Assembly: GCF_030269125.1 (NCBI RefSeq)
Contig: NZ_BSSM01000008.1
Location: 295,261 to 359,260 of the forward strand
Origin: Streptomyces hygroscopicus subsp. hygroscopicus
GTDB lineage: Bacteria; Actinomycetota; Actinomycetes; Streptomycetales; Streptomycetaceae
Length of the DNA: 64,000 bases
Direction of reading: 5' to 3'
Made by a program: the position numbers and the translations under genes. Numbering within the stretch: the first letter of the stretch is position 1; every line of letters starts with the position of its first letter. The notes under the pieces are model-generated. The model saw only the letters and a list, made by a program, of their open reading frames with translations, was not told where the DNA came from and did no database searches. Below are positions 14,632 to 23,296 of the stretch, piece after piece.

Positions 14632-16206
14632 ATGACGACGATCGACCGCTGGCTGGCCTCCCCCTGGCGGCGCTCCGCCGTCGTCGCCCTCGCGGGCGCC
14701 CTGCCCGTGCTGGCCTTCCCGGCGCCGTCGCTGTGGTGGTTCGCCTACGTCGCCCTGGTCCCCTGGCTGCTGCTGGCCCGCTCCGCGCCCACCGGCCGGC
14801 GGGCGGCGTACGACGGCTGGTGCGGCGGCTTCGGCTACCTGGTCGCCGTGCACCACTGGCTGCTGCCGAGCCTGCACGTGTTCATCTTCCTGATCGGCGC
14901 GCTGCTCGGCCTGCTCTGGATGCCCTGGGGATGGCTGGTGCGCCGCTATCTGGGCGGCGCCCCCTCCCCCGGCCGGTGCGCCGTCGCGCTCCTGGTGCTG
15001 CCCTCGGGCTGGCTGCTGGTGGAGCTGGTCCGCTCCTGGCAGGGACTCGGCGGGCCCTGGGGCATCCTGGGCGCCAGCCAGTGGCAGGTGGCACCGGCGC
15101 TGCGGCTGGCCTCGGTCGGCGGGGTCTGGCTGCTGAGCTTCCTGGTGGTGGCCGTGAACGTGGCGGCGGCCGTGCTGGTCTCGGTGCGCGGGGCGCGGAT
15201 GCCGGCGGTGGCCACGGTGGTCGCCACCGCCGCCGCGACCACGGCCGCGTGGACCTGGGCGCCCCGGCCGCAGATCGACGGGAGGACGCGGATCGCCGTC
15301 GTACAGCCGGGCGTCGTGGCCGGGCGGGACAGCGCGCGGCTGCGTTTCGACCGGGAGGAGCGGCTGACCCGGCGGCTCGTCGGGCAGGACGTCGACCTGG
15401 TGGTGTGGGGCGAGTCCAGCGTCGGCTACGACCTCGCCGACCGGCCCGACCTGGCCCGGCGGATCGCCGCGCTGTCCCGCGCGACCGGCGCCGATGTGCT
15501 GGTCGACGTGGACGCCCGCCGCTCCGACCGGCCCGGGATCTACAAGAGTTCGGTGCTCGTCGGTCCCGACGGCCCGACCGGTGACCGGTACGACAAGATG
15601 CGCCTCGTCCCCTTCGGCGAGTACATACCCGCCCGCTCCCTGCTCGGCTGGGCCACCTCGGTGGGCAAGGCGGCCGGGGAGGACCGCAGGCGCGGCACCG
15701 AGCAGGTCGTGATGAACGTGGGGCACGGGCTGCGGATCGGCCCGCTGATCTGCTTCGAGACCGCGTTCCCCGACATGAGCCGGCACCTCGCCGAGGACGG
15801 CGCGGACGTGCTGCTCGGGCAGTCCTCCACCTCGACCTTCCAGCACAGCTGGGCCCCTGGGCAGCACGCCTCGCTGGCCGCGCTGCGCGCCGCCGAGACC
15901 GGCCGCCCGATGGTGCACGCGACCCTCACCGGCGTCTCCGCCGTGTACGGCCCGAGCGGGCAGCGGCTCGGACCCTGGCTGGGCACCGGCGCCAGCACCG
16001 CACAGGTGTACGACGTCCCGCTCGCGCACGGCAGCACCCCGTACGTGCGCTACGGCGACTGGCCGGCGCAGGTCGCGCTGCTGGTGCTGGCCGCGCTGTG
16101 CGCCGGCGAGGGGGTACGGGTGCTCAGGCCGCGCCGGGGTGGTCCTGAACCGCTCGCACCACCCGCTCGCACAGCTCATGGGTCGCCAGCGCGTCCCGGG
16201 CGCTGA
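14632..16206 (+). CDS. lnt: apolipoprotein N-acyltransferase
   Basis: 524 residues from ATG 14632 with GGGAGG upstream. The N-terminal half is polytopic (about six helices between residues 14 and 205). The C-terminal half is a nitrilase-fold periplasmic domain with the full catalytic triad: Glu261 in VVWGESS, Lys322 in YDKMRLVPFGEY and Cys374 in PLICFET. A last helix (VALLVLAALCA) follows. The enzyme transfers an acyl chain to the N-terminal Cys of lipoproteins. Streptomyces encode two Lnt homologues. The extreme C-terminal 27 codons overlap the convergent oxidoreductase gene by 83 bp. Confidence 0.92.
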   Translation: MTTIDRWLASPWRRSAVVALAGALPVLAFPAPSLWWFAYVALVPWLLLARSAPTGRRAAYDGWCGGFGYLVAVHHWLLPSLHVFIFLIGALLGLLWMPWGWLVRRYLGGAPSPGRCAVALLVLPSGWLLVELVRSWQGLGGPWGILGASQWQVAPALRLASVGGVWLLSFLVVAVNVAAAVLVSVRGARMPAVATVVATAAATTAAWTWAPRPQIDGRTRIAVVQPGVVAGRDSARLRFDREERLTRRLVGQDVDLVVWGESSVGYDLADRPDLARRIAALSRATGADVLVDVDARRSDRPGIYKSSVLVGPDGPTGDRYDKMRLVPFGEYIPARSLLGWATSVGKAAGEDRRRGTEQVVMNVGHGLRIGPLICFETAFPDMSRHLAEDGADVLLGQSSTSTFQHSWAPGQHASLAALRAAETGRPMVHATLTGVSAVYGPSGQRLGPWLGTGASTAQVYDVPLAHGSTPYVRYGDWPAQVALLVLAALCAGEGVRVLRPRRGGPEPLAPPARTAHGSPARPGR

Positions 16207-17035
16207 GCACCTGCCCGGCGCGCACCGCGTCCAGGAAGGCGTGCACCGCCTGCTCGATGCCGCGCTGACGGGCCACCGGCACCCAGTCGCCGCGCCGGCG
16301 CACGGTCGGCTGGCCCTTGTGGTCGATCACCTCGGCGAGGTTGAGCACCTGGCGCTTGGTGTCCTGCCCGGAGACCTCGAGTATCTCCTCGGCGGAGCCG
16401 CTGAGCCGGTTCATCACGCCGAGCGCGGTGAAGCCGTCGCCGCCGAGCTGGAGCACCACATGGTGCAGCAGCCCGTCCTGGACGCGGGCGCGGACCGTGA
16501 CGTCGTCGATCGGGCCCGGCGCGAGGAAGCGCAGCGTGTCGACCACGTGGACGAAGTCGTCCAGGATCATCGAGCGGGGCTCCTCGGGCAGCCCGACGCG
16601 GTTCTTCTGGAGCAGGATCAGCTCGCGCGGGTGCTCCAGGCACTGCGCGTACCCGGGTGCGTAGCGCCGGTTGAAGCCGACGAACAGGGAGACGCCGCGC
16701 TCCTCGGCCAGCGCCACCAGTCGCTCGGAGTCGCCGAGTTCGAAGGCGAGCGGCTTGTCCACGTAGGTCGGCACCCCCGCCTCCAGCAGCCGGGTGACGA
16801 TCTCGGGGTGGGCGGCCGTGGGCGCGTGCACGAAGGCCGCGTCGAGCCCGGCGGCGAGCAGCGCGTCCAGGTCCCCGTGCCGCCGCCCGGGTGGCAGGTG
16901 CAGGCCGTCGGCGACCCGGACGAGGGTGGCGGGGGTGCGGGTGTGCAGATGGAGGTCGATCCCGGGCAGCGCGCCCAGCACCGGCAGGTACGCCTTCTGC
17001 GCGATGTCCCCGAGTCCGATGCAACCGACCTTCAC
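16124..17035 (-). CDS. Gfo/Idh/MocA family oxidoreductase
   Basis: 303 residues from GTG 17035. The Rossmann start KVGCIGLGDIAQKAYLPVL, the conserved DKP motif (VPTYVDKPLAFELGDSE) and GFNRRYAP are standard for NAD(P)-dependent Gfo/Idh/MocA dehydrogenases. The substrate, normally a sugar, inositol or related compound, cannot be read from sequence. Its GTG overlaps the stop of the FAD-monooxygenase gene (GTGA), so the two form an operon. Confidence 0.9.
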   Translation of the reverse strand: MKVGCIGLGDIAQKAYLPVLGALPGIDLHLHTRTPATLVRVADGLHLPPGRRHGDLDALLAAGLDAAFVHAPTAAHPEIVTRLLEAGVPTYVDKPLAFELGDSERLVALAEERGVSLFVGFNRRYAPGYAQCLEHPRELILLQKNRVGLPEEPRSMILDDFVHVVDTLRFLAPGPIDDVTVRARVQDGLLHHVVLQLGGDGFTALGVMNRLSGSAEEILEVSGQDTKRQVLNLAEVIDHKGQPTVRRRGDWVPVARQRGIEQAVHAFLDAVRAGQVLSARDALATHELCERVVRAVQDHPGAA

Positions 17036-18282
17036 GTGTCTCTCCCCTGGCGCTCGCCCGCGTGTACCTCCCCGGCAGCATACGGGGGCCGCCAGCCGGC
17101 GATGCCGTCGAAGCCGCGCAGGAAGAGGGCGGGGTCGAACGTGGACAGGGCGGCCATCGCGGTGTCGCGCACGGCGACGGCGGCGCGGCCGCTCGCCAGG
17201 TTGACGCGCGCGGTCCTGACGGCCTGGCGGGCGATGGCCGTCGTACGCGGGAGCCGGGCGGCGGTGTAGGCGGCGAGGTCGCCGGCGGGCGCGCAGGCGT
17301 GGTGCGCGAGCACGACCGCGTCCTCAAGGGCCTGGTTGCCGCCCTGTCCGAGGGTGGGCGGCATGGCGTGGGCGGCGTCGCCGAGGAGGGCGACCCGGCC
17401 CGAGTGGTAGGCGGGCAGCGGGGTGGCGATGTGGCGGACGTCGTGCCGCAGGACGTCCTCGGGACGGGCGGCGGCGAGCACGGCGGGCACGGGGTGGTGC
17501 CAGCTCCCGTACCGGCGCAGCAGTTCGGCCAGCTCGTCGTCGGGGGCACGGCCGCCCGCCGGGGTGACGGCCGCCGCGTAGGCGTAGACCCGGCCGTCCT
17601 TGAGCGGGTGCGTGCCCCACAGGTGGCCGCGGCCCCAGGTCTCGTGCGACGCGAACTCGGCACCGGGCACGGGGATCAGGAGCCGCCAGGTGGTGAACCC
17701 GGAGTACACCGGCCCCGGGTGGCCGGGGAACAGGGCGGCCCGGACACGGGAGTTGATGCCGTCCGCTCCGACGACCAGTTCGGCCTCCAGCTCTTCGTGG
17801 CCGGTGGAGGGGGCGGCCGGGTCACCGGGACCGGCGGGCGTGGTGGGGCCGGTGCGCACACGCGCGGGCCGTGTGCGGTCACCCGGGTCGGCGACGGTCG
17901 CCGTGGTCCCGGTGCGGATGCCGCCGGGTGGGAGCAGCGCGGCGAGGCGGTCGACCAGGGTGGCCCGGGGCAGCAGCACCACAGGGTCGCCGAAGCGCGC
18001 GGTCACGGCCTCGGCGCTGCTGCGCGACAGCCAGCGCCCGGCGGGGGTGCGCAGTCCGCCGTCGCCCTGCCAGGCGGCCAGGGCGCGGATCTCGTCGCCG
18101 ATGCCGAGGACGTCCAGGGCGCGCAGCGCGTTGGGGGCGAGTGAGATGCCGGCGCCGACCGGGGCCAGGGAGCCGGCCCGCTCCAGCACGGTCACCTCCC
18201 AGCCGCGCCCGTGGAGGGCCGCGGCAGCCGCCAGCCCTCCGATCCCGCCGCCGATGACGACCGCGCGCGCCGATCCCGCCAT
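17032..18282 (-). CDS. FAD-dependent aromatic-type monooxygenase
   Basis: 416 residues from ATG 18282. It has the N-terminal dinucleotide fold AVVIGGGIGGLAAAAALHG, the middle DG motif ELVVGADGINSRVR and the FAD ribityl motif RVALLGDAAHAMPPTLGQGG, as in class A flavoprotein hydroxylases of the PHBH/UbiH/zeaxanthin-epoxidase group. It likely hydroxylates an aromatic or isoprenoid substrate using NAD(P)H and O2. It is the first gene of a two-gene operon with the Gfo/Idh oxidoreductase. It is divergent from a TetR gene, with two matching operators in between. Confidence 0.9.
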   Translation of the reverse strand: MAGSARAVVIGGGIGGLAAAAALHGRGWEVTVLERAGSLAPVGAGISLAPNALRALDVLGIGDEIRALAAWQGDGGLRTPAGRWLSRSSAEAVTARFGDPVVLLPRATLVDRLAALLPPGGIRTGTTATVADPGDRTRPARVRTGPTTPAGPGDPAAPSTGHEELEAELVVGADGINSRVRAALFPGHPGPVYSGFTTWRLLIPVPGAEFASHETWGRGHLWGTHPLKDGRVYAYAAAVTPAGGRAPDDELAELLRRYGSWHHPVPAVLAAARPEDVLRHDVRHIATPLPAYHSGRVALLGDAAHAMPPTLGQGGNQALEDAVVLAHHACAPAGDLAAYTAARLPRTTAIARQAVRTARVNLASGRAAVAVRDTAMAALSTFDPALFLRGFDGIAGWRPPYAAGEVHAGERQGRDT

Positions 18283-18298
18283 GACTCTCCCCTTCCTC

Positions 18299-18339
18299 AC
18301 TACAACTGTAGTACACGTCCACGCTACTACACCCGTAGT
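18299..18339. promoter_or_regulatory. two ACTAC-N4-GTAGT operators between monooxygenase and tetR
   Basis: ACTACAACTGTAGT (18299-18312) and ACTACACCCGTAGT (18326-18339) are perfect 5-bp inverted repeats with 4-bp spacers, 27 bp apart. The first begins 17 bases from the monooxygenase start codon. The second lies just upstream of TAGGGT (18348-18353), the -10 of tetR. The position fits repression of both genes by the TetR protein. Confidence 0.75.
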
Positions 18340-18359
18340 GCGGTGGATAGGGTCTCCCC

Positions 18360-18950
18360 ATGTCCGTACGCACCACCGGTCCCTCCCGCGCCGACCTCGT
18401 CGCCGACACCGCCCTCGCCCTGCTCGCCGAGCGCGGGATGCGCGGACTGACCCACCGGGCCGTGGACGAGGCGGCCGGGCTCCCGCCGGGCTCGACCTCG
18501 AACGTGGCCCGCACCCGGCAGGCACTGCTGGAACTCGCGGTACGACGGCACGCCGAGCGCGAGGCCCGGATCCTCGCCCCGGCCGAACTGCCCGACCCGG
18601 CCGACGGCCTCGACCCGCTGGCCGACGGACTCGCCCGCGCGGTGCACCGTTCCCTGACCCAGGGCCGCGCCCTGCTGATCGCCCGCTACGAACTCGCCCT
18701 GGAGGCCACCCGCCGCCCCGAACTGCGCGCCTACTACGACCGCGCCGGCGCCGTCTTCAAGGAGCGACTGGGCGCGATGCTCCGGGCCGCCGGCTCCCCC
18801 GACCCGGACCGGCACGTGCTGTCGCTGGTCGCCTGGGCGGACGGTCTGATGTTCACGTGCGCGGCGGGGTCGTTCAGCACGGAGGTGCCGGAACTCGCCG
18901 AGATCCAGGCAGATGTACGGGAGTTGCTGGCGGGCATGCTGGGGCGCTGA
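18360..18950 (+). CDS. TetR-family transcriptional repressor
   Basis: 196 residues from ATG 18360, 6 bases after TAGGGT, so leaderless. The N-terminal HTH reads LVADTALALLAERGMRGLTH then VDEAAGLPPGSTSNVARTRQ. The C-terminal ligand domain (HRSLTQGRALLIARYELALE ... SLVAWADGLMFTCAAG) matches the TetR C-terminal group common in actinomycetes. By position and the paired operators it should control the divergent monooxygenase/oxidoreductase operon and itself. The inducing ligand is unknown. Confidence 0.9.
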   Translation: MSVRTTGPSRADLVADTALALLAERGMRGLTHRAVDEAAGLPPGSTSNVARTRQALLELAVRRHAEREARILAPAELPDPADGLDPLADGLARAVHRSLTQGRALLIARYELALEATRRPELRAYYDRAGAVFKERLGAMLRAAGSPDPDRHVLSLVAWADGLMFTCAAGSFSTEVPELAEIQADVRELLAGMLGR

Positions 18951-18994
18951 AATCCCCTGGAACCGTCGGCACCCGGCGGGCGAGGATGGGCGGC

Positions 18995-19507
18995 ATGACG
19001 AGCGAACGCGACGAACCCGCCCTGAACGCAGGCGAACGCGAGATGCTGGAGGGCTGGCTGGACTACCACCGCGGGACCCTGATCGCGAAGTGCGAGGGCC
19101 TGACCGACGAACAGCTGCGCACCGCGTCGGTGCCGCCGTCCGGGCTGACCCTGATGGGGCTGGTGCGGCACATGGCCGAGGTGGAGCGGTTCTGGTTCCA
19201 CGAGGTGCTGCTCGGCGAGGACCAGGGCGTCCTGTACTGCTCCGAGGACGACGCGGACGGCGACTTCCACGTCACCGAGGCGGACACCTGGCAGGAGGCG
19301 TACGCCACCTGGCAGGCCGAGGTGGCCGCGGCCCGGCGCGATGCCGCGGGGCGGTCGCTCGACGTCCTCTCCCGGCGCACCAGCCGGTCGAGCGGTGAGG
19401 CGTTCAGCCTCCGCTGGATCTACACCCACATGATCGAGGAGTACGCCCGGCACAACGGTCACGCCGATCTGCTCCGGGAGCGGATCGACGGCGCGGTCGG
19501 CGTCTGA
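18995..19507 (+). CDS. DinB-like (DUF664) four-helix protein
   Basis: 170 residues from ATG 18995; an in-frame ATG at 18986 is possible. Typical DUF664 features: LEGWLDYHRGTLIAKCEGLT, GLTLMGLVRHMAEVERFW and the final IYTHMIEEYARHNGHADLLR. The spaced histidines (in VRHMAEVE and EEYARHNGH) would form the metal site of the DinB/YfiT four-helix bundle. Members include thiol-transferase-like enzymes and many proteins of unknown role. It has no link to DNA polymerase IV despite the name. Confidence 0.88.
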   Translation: MTSERDEPALNAGEREMLEGWLDYHRGTLIAKCEGLTDEQLRTASVPPSGLTLMGLVRHMAEVERFWFHEVLLGEDQGVLYCSEDDADGDFHVTEADTWQEAYATWQAEVAAARRDAAGRSLDVLSRRTSRSSGEAFSLRWIYTHMIEEYARHNGHADLLRERIDGAVGV

Positions 19508-19622
19508 GGCGTCATCCCCGGCGCCCGGAAACCCCTCGTTCGGTGCGGGAGTTCACCCGGGCGGCGGCACCGGGCCCGACTCCTCGATGCCAACCGGGCG
19601 CCGAACCAGCATCGTTGCGCGG

Positions 19623-20069
19623 GTGCATCGAACGACGATCAGCGCGGCGCTTCTGGTCACCGTCGCCGCCTCGGCCCTCGCGGGGTGCGTGACGGTACGG
19701 CACACGGCGGCACCGGGACCGCCCCCGAGTGCCGCGCCCTCCCGCCCCGCGGCACCCCGCGCGGACGGCAGCGCGTCCCCGCGGGTGGTGCAGGCACCGG
19801 CCCGGGAGGCGCTGGAGATGGTCGGCCCGTCCGGCGACCCGGCGCCCGCCGCCAAGGCCGCCCCGCACGGGAGCCCGGCCGCCCCGCCCGCCGCGCGCCC
19901 GCCCGCTCCCCCGCGCGCCCGGCCCCCCGCGCACCGCCCCGCGCAGCCACCGCCGGGCACCTCCCGGCAGGTGCCCGCGAACGTGTGCGACCTGGGCCGC
20001 GAGTACGGCGGCTGGCGCGGCAACAGCCCGGAGTCGGAGATCTGCGAGCGGACGTACGGGCGGCGCTGA
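19623..20069 (+). CDS. Pro/Ala-rich lipoprotein
   Basis: 148 residues from GTG 19623; an in-frame ATG at 19587 would add 12 residues. The signal peptide VHRTTISAALLVTVAASALA ends in the lipobox LAGC, predicting lipidation and surface anchoring. The next 90 residues are low-complexity Pro/Ala (APPAARPPAPPRARPPAHRP). The last 35 form a short conserved-looking tail with two Cys, VCDLGREYGGWRGNSPESEI. The tail may be the functional part and the Pro-rich region a spacer. Function is unknown. Confidence 0.75.
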   Translation: MHRTTISAALLVTVAASALAGCVTVRHTAAPGPPPSAAPSRPAAPRADGSASPRVVQAPAREALEMVGPSGDPAPAAKAAPHGSPAAPPAARPPAPPRARPPAHRPAQPPPGTSRQVPANVCDLGREYGGWRGNSPESEICERTYGRR

Positions 20070-20121
20070 ACCGGCCGGTGACCGGCGCCTCCCGCAGCCG
20101 GTCCCGCCCGCACGCCGCCCC

Positions 20122-20628
20122 TCAGCTGGGCCGCTGCCTCGGCGGCCCCCAGGCCCCGCCGCCCGGCGGACCGTCCTGCCCAAGCCGCAGCTCCAGGCGC
20201 CCGATCGCGGCCCGGACGCCCGCGCCGTAGCCGTCGTCCGGAAGGACGTCCGCGGCGGCGCGGGCGTGGCCGAGCTGGGTGCGGGCGGCCTCGGTACGGC
20301 CCAGCTTCGCGTAGTCCGCGGCCAGGTTGAGGTGGAGCGAGGGGAAGAATCCCGGCACGCTCCGGGGATGTCCCTCGGGCAGCTCCCGCGCCGCCGCCAA
20401 CGCCCTCAGGTCCCAGGCGAGTTCGTCGGCGGGGTCGTCCTGGGTGTCGGCGAGGTAGTGCGCGAGGGTGCAGCGGTGCAGCGGGTCGCCGTCCTCGCCG
20501 ATCTCCGCCCACAGGTCGAGGAAGCGGCTGCGGGCCTCCTCGCGGTCGCCGCCGTGGTGCAGCATCACGACCTGGCCGATCCGCGTCAGCACCTCGTCCC
20601 GGGCCGTCTGTTCCCGTCGCTCCGCCAC
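20122..20628 (-). CDS. small TPR-like protein of unknown function
   Basis: 168 residues from GTG 20628 with GGAGG 5 bases upstream. All-helical; helix pairs resemble TPR units: VLTRIGQVVMLHHGGDREEA, HRCTLAHYLADTQDDPADEL, LHLNLAADYAKLGRTEAART. No catalytic motif or signal peptide is seen. The C-terminal 20 residues are Gly/Pro rich. It could be a scaffold or adaptor; the gene has no obvious partner. Confidence 0.75.
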   Translation of the reverse strand: MAERREQTARDEVLTRIGQVVMLHHGGDREEARSRFLDLWAEIGEDGDPLHRCTLAHYLADTQDDPADELAWDLRALAAARELPEGHPRSVPGFFPSLHLNLAADYAKLGRTEAARTQLGHARAAADVLPDDGYGAGVRAAIGRLELRLGQDGPPGGGAWGPPRQRPS

Positions 20629-20725
20629 CGCGTCCTCCGGCGATCGTCCGCTGTCGTGCCCCCGACGCTAACCGGCGCCGCCGGGATTCCCGGTCAGGCG
20701 GCGCCGACGCCGTCGCGCGCCGCCG

Positions 20726-21409
20726 TCAGCCCAGGTCGGGGATGCGCCAGTCGACCGCCTCGTGGCCCTGGCGGGCGATCGCCTCGTTGATCTGGGTGAA
20801 GGGACGCGAGCCGAAGAACTTCTTCGCGGACAGCGGGGAGGGGTGCGCGCCCTTGACCACCACGTGCCGCTCCTCGTCGATCAGCGGGAGCTTCTTCTGC
20901 GCGTAGTTGCCCCACAGCACGAACACCGCCGGGTCGGGGCGGGCGTCCACCGCGCGGATCACGGCGTCGGTGAACTTCTCCCAGCCCTTGTTCTTGTGCG
21001 AGTTGGCCTCGCCGCCCCGGACGGTGAGGACCGCGTTGAGCAGCAGCACACCCTGGCGGGCCCAGGGCATCAGATAGCCGTTGTCCGGGATCGGGAGGCC
21101 CAGTTCCGCCTGCATCTCCTTGTAGATGTTGCGCAGCGAGGGCGGGGTCTTCACGCCGGGACGGACCGAGAAGCACAGACCGTGGCCCTGGCCCTCGCCG
21201 TGGTACGGGTCCTGTCCGAGGACGAGGACCTTGACCTTGTCGTACGGCGTGGCGTCCAGCGCCGCGAAGACCTCGTCGCGCGGCGGGTAGACGGGGCCCT
21301 TCGCCCGCTCCTCCTCGACGAACTCGGTCAGCTCCTTGAAGTAGGGCTGCTGAAGTTCGTCGCCCAGAACCCCGCGCCAGGACTCGGGCAGCATGGCGAT
21401 GTCGGTCAC
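20726..21409 (-). CDS. ung: uracil-DNA glycosylase, family 1
   Basis: 227 residues, full family length. It has the water-activating loop VLVLGQDPYHGEGQGHGLCF (Asp67, His70), TPPSLRNIYKE, the uracil-binding Asn in LLLNAVLTVR and the DNA-intercalation loop HPSPLS (His189). It removes uracil from DNA as the first step of base-excision repair in the cytoplasm. It is a single gene with neighbours unrelated to repair. Confidence 0.95.
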   Translation of the reverse strand: MTDIAMLPESWRGVLGDELQQPYFKELTEFVEEERAKGPVYPPRDEVFAALDATPYDKVKVLVLGQDPYHGEGQGHGLCFSVRPGVKTPPSLRNIYKEMQAELGLPIPDNGYLMPWARQGVLLLNAVLTVRGGEANSHKNKGWEKFTDAVIRAVDARPDPAVFVLWGNYAQKKLPLIDEERHVVVKGAHPSPLSAKKFFGSRPFTQINEAIARQGHEAVDWRIPDLG

Positions 21410-21530
21410 GTCAACGTCCTCACGATGTCGATCAATTACCGCGTGCGGTCACTTCCAGGATGCAGAACCTACAGGCGACCACTGACAACGGGCGCCCGAA
21501 GGGTCCGCCCGGGGGTCCGCGTCCCGCCGC

Positions 21531-23111
21531 TCACCAGCTGGTCTTACGGTGCAGCGTCCACATCATCATGATCGTGGAGGGGTCGAGGGCCTGCTCTCCG
21601 CCGGATATGTCGTCGCTGGCCGCCACGTACTGCCGGCCCTGCCACAGCGGGAGCAGCTGTACGTCGCTCGCGATGATGCGCTGGGCCTGCTCCATGTCCT
21701 TGACCGTCTGGGCGCGGTCGCTCTGCGCGCGCGAGTGCGGCAGCAGCCGGTCGGTGATCTCCTTCGCCGGGTACGGCGTGCCGAGCGCGTTCTGCTCGCC
21801 GGTGAAGGGGGCGATGAAGTTGTCCGCGTCGGGGAAGTCCGGGGACCAGCCGCGGCCGAACACCGGGTACTCCCCCTTCTGGTAGCCGACGACGTAGGTC
21901 TTCCAGGGACGGCTCTTGAGGGTGACGGTGAACAGCCCGGAGCCCTCCAGCTGCCGCTTCAGCTCCTGGAACATCAGGGCGGTCTCGGAGCCGTAGCGGT
22001 CGGTGGTGTACCAGAGGGTGAGCGGCACCTTCTGGTCGATGCCCGCGTCCCGGAGGATCGTCCGGGCCTTGGCGTCGCTCGGGTCCCCGTAGTCGTCGAA
22101 GAAGGCGGTGGTGTGGCCCACGAGGCCCTTGGGGACCATCGAGTACAGCGGGTCGACGGTGTCCTTGTAGACCTTGTGCGCGATCGCGCCCCGGTCCAGG
22201 AGCTGGGCGACGGCCTTGCGCACGGCGGGCCGCCCGGCCCAGGGGTCCTTCGGGTCGAACACCAGGTAGCTGATGTCCGTGCCGGCGCCGTCCACGAGCT
22301 GGAGGTCGGAGTTTCCCTGCTGCTGGAGGGCGAGGATGTCGTCGGCGGCGAGACCGCGGTAGGTGACGTCGATCTGCTTGTCGCGCAGCGCCTTGACCAT
22401 CCCGGCGGAGTCCTGGAAGTAGCGGATGGTCACCGCGTCGTTCTGCCGCTGGGCGAAGCCGTGGTAGTTGCCGTTGCTGGTGAGGACGGCCTGCCGGTCC
22501 TCCTGGTAGGACTGGAGCTTGTACGGCCCCGAGCCGTCGGCGCCGGAGTCCTTGCGCAGGGCGCGGGCCGGGTAGTCCTTCGGGTCGACGATCGACAGGG
22601 CCGGGGTGGCCAGCACGAAGGGGAAGGTGGCGTCGGACTTGCCGAGGTGGAAGACGACCTCGCGGTCGCCCGAGGTGTCCACGCTTTCGAGGCTGCCGAG
22701 CAGTCCGGCGGGGCCGCCGGGGGCGTTGACGGCGCGGATGCGGTCGACCGAGTACTTGACGGCCTCGGCGTTCAGCGGGTCGCCGTCGGCGAACTTCAGG
22801 CCCGCGCGCAGGGTGCAGCGGTAGGTGCGGCTGGAGGAGTCGGCGAAGGAGCAGTGCTCGGCCGCGTCGGGCTGGGGGGCCGTCGCGCCGTTCGGGTAGG
22901 CGAGGAGCGTCTGGAAGATGTTCCGGTACAGCTCCCAGGACCCGTCCCAGGCGCCGGCCGGATCCAGGGTGCTGGGCGCGCTGGTGGTGCCGACCACGAT
23001 CGGGCCCTCGTCGGCCGGGCCTCCGTCGGACAGCAGGCCGCAGCCGCTCGCCACCAGCGACACGGACGCGATCGCCGCGACTCTCCGCAGGAATCGGTTC
23101 CGGTTGTACAA
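21531..23111 (-). CDS. peptide-type ABC transporter substrate-binding lipoprotein
   Basis: 526 residues. The start is TTG 23111, with GAGGAG 8 bases upstream; no ATG or GTG in this frame fits the signal peptide. The lipobox VASGC near residue 24 predicts membrane anchoring. The rest matches SBP family 5 (OppA/DppA type): TLDPAGAWDGSWELYRNIFQ, AVKYSVDRIRAVN, GSGPYKLQSY, and VRKAVAQLLDRGAIAHKVY. It should capture peptides or similar ligands. No permease or ATPase gene is adjacent, so it is an orphan that must work with a transporter elsewhere. Confidence 0.9.
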   Translation of the reverse strand: MYNRNRFLRRVAAIASVSLVASGCGLLSDGGPADEGPIVVGTTSAPSTLDPAGAWDGSWELYRNIFQTLLAYPNGATAPQPDAAEHCSFADSSSRTYRCTLRAGLKFADGDPLNAEAVKYSVDRIRAVNAPGGPAGLLGSLESVDTSGDREVVFHLGKSDATFPFVLATPALSIVDPKDYPARALRKDSGADGSGPYKLQSYQEDRQAVLTSNGNYHGFAQRQNDAVTIRYFQDSAGMVKALRDKQIDVTYRGLAADDILALQQQGNSDLQLVDGAGTDISYLVFDPKDPWAGRPAVRKAVAQLLDRGAIAHKVYKDTVDPLYSMVPKGLVGHTTAFFDDYGDPSDAKARTILRDAGIDQKVPLTLWYTTDRYGSETALMFQELKRQLEGSGLFTVTLKSRPWKTYVVGYQKGEYPVFGRGWSPDFPDADNFIAPFTGEQNALGTPYPAKEITDRLLPHSRAQSDRAQTVKDMEQAQRIIASDVQLLPLWQGRQYVAASDDISGGEQALDPSTIMMMWTLHRKTSW

Positions 23112-23252
23112 CGCGCACGCTCCTCGATCCGCCTACCAAGGTCGGCAGACCTTACCGCAGCGTCAGACGGCCAACCTCCCCCGGATCGGGGCTGGTTGAT
23201 CGCAAAGAACATGACCACGTTGTCATTCGGCCGGGCGTCCGCTGTGCGGTGC

Positions 23253-23288
23253 CCCGGGCGCCGGTCCGTCCGGAATCCGGCGCCCGGG
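23253..23288 (-). terminator. stem-loop after fabG-like gene
   Basis: CCCGGGCGCCGG (23253-23264) pairs perfectly with CCGGCGCCCGGG (23277-23288), 8 bases past the stop of the SDR gene at 23297. Confidence 0.7.
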
Positions 23289-23296
23289 AGGTGGTT

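Noticed and set aside
18995..19507. DNA-damage polymerase function from the DinB name
   Set aside because: This is the DUF664/DinB four-helix metal-binding family, unrelated to DNA polymerase IV (which is at 53103-54563).
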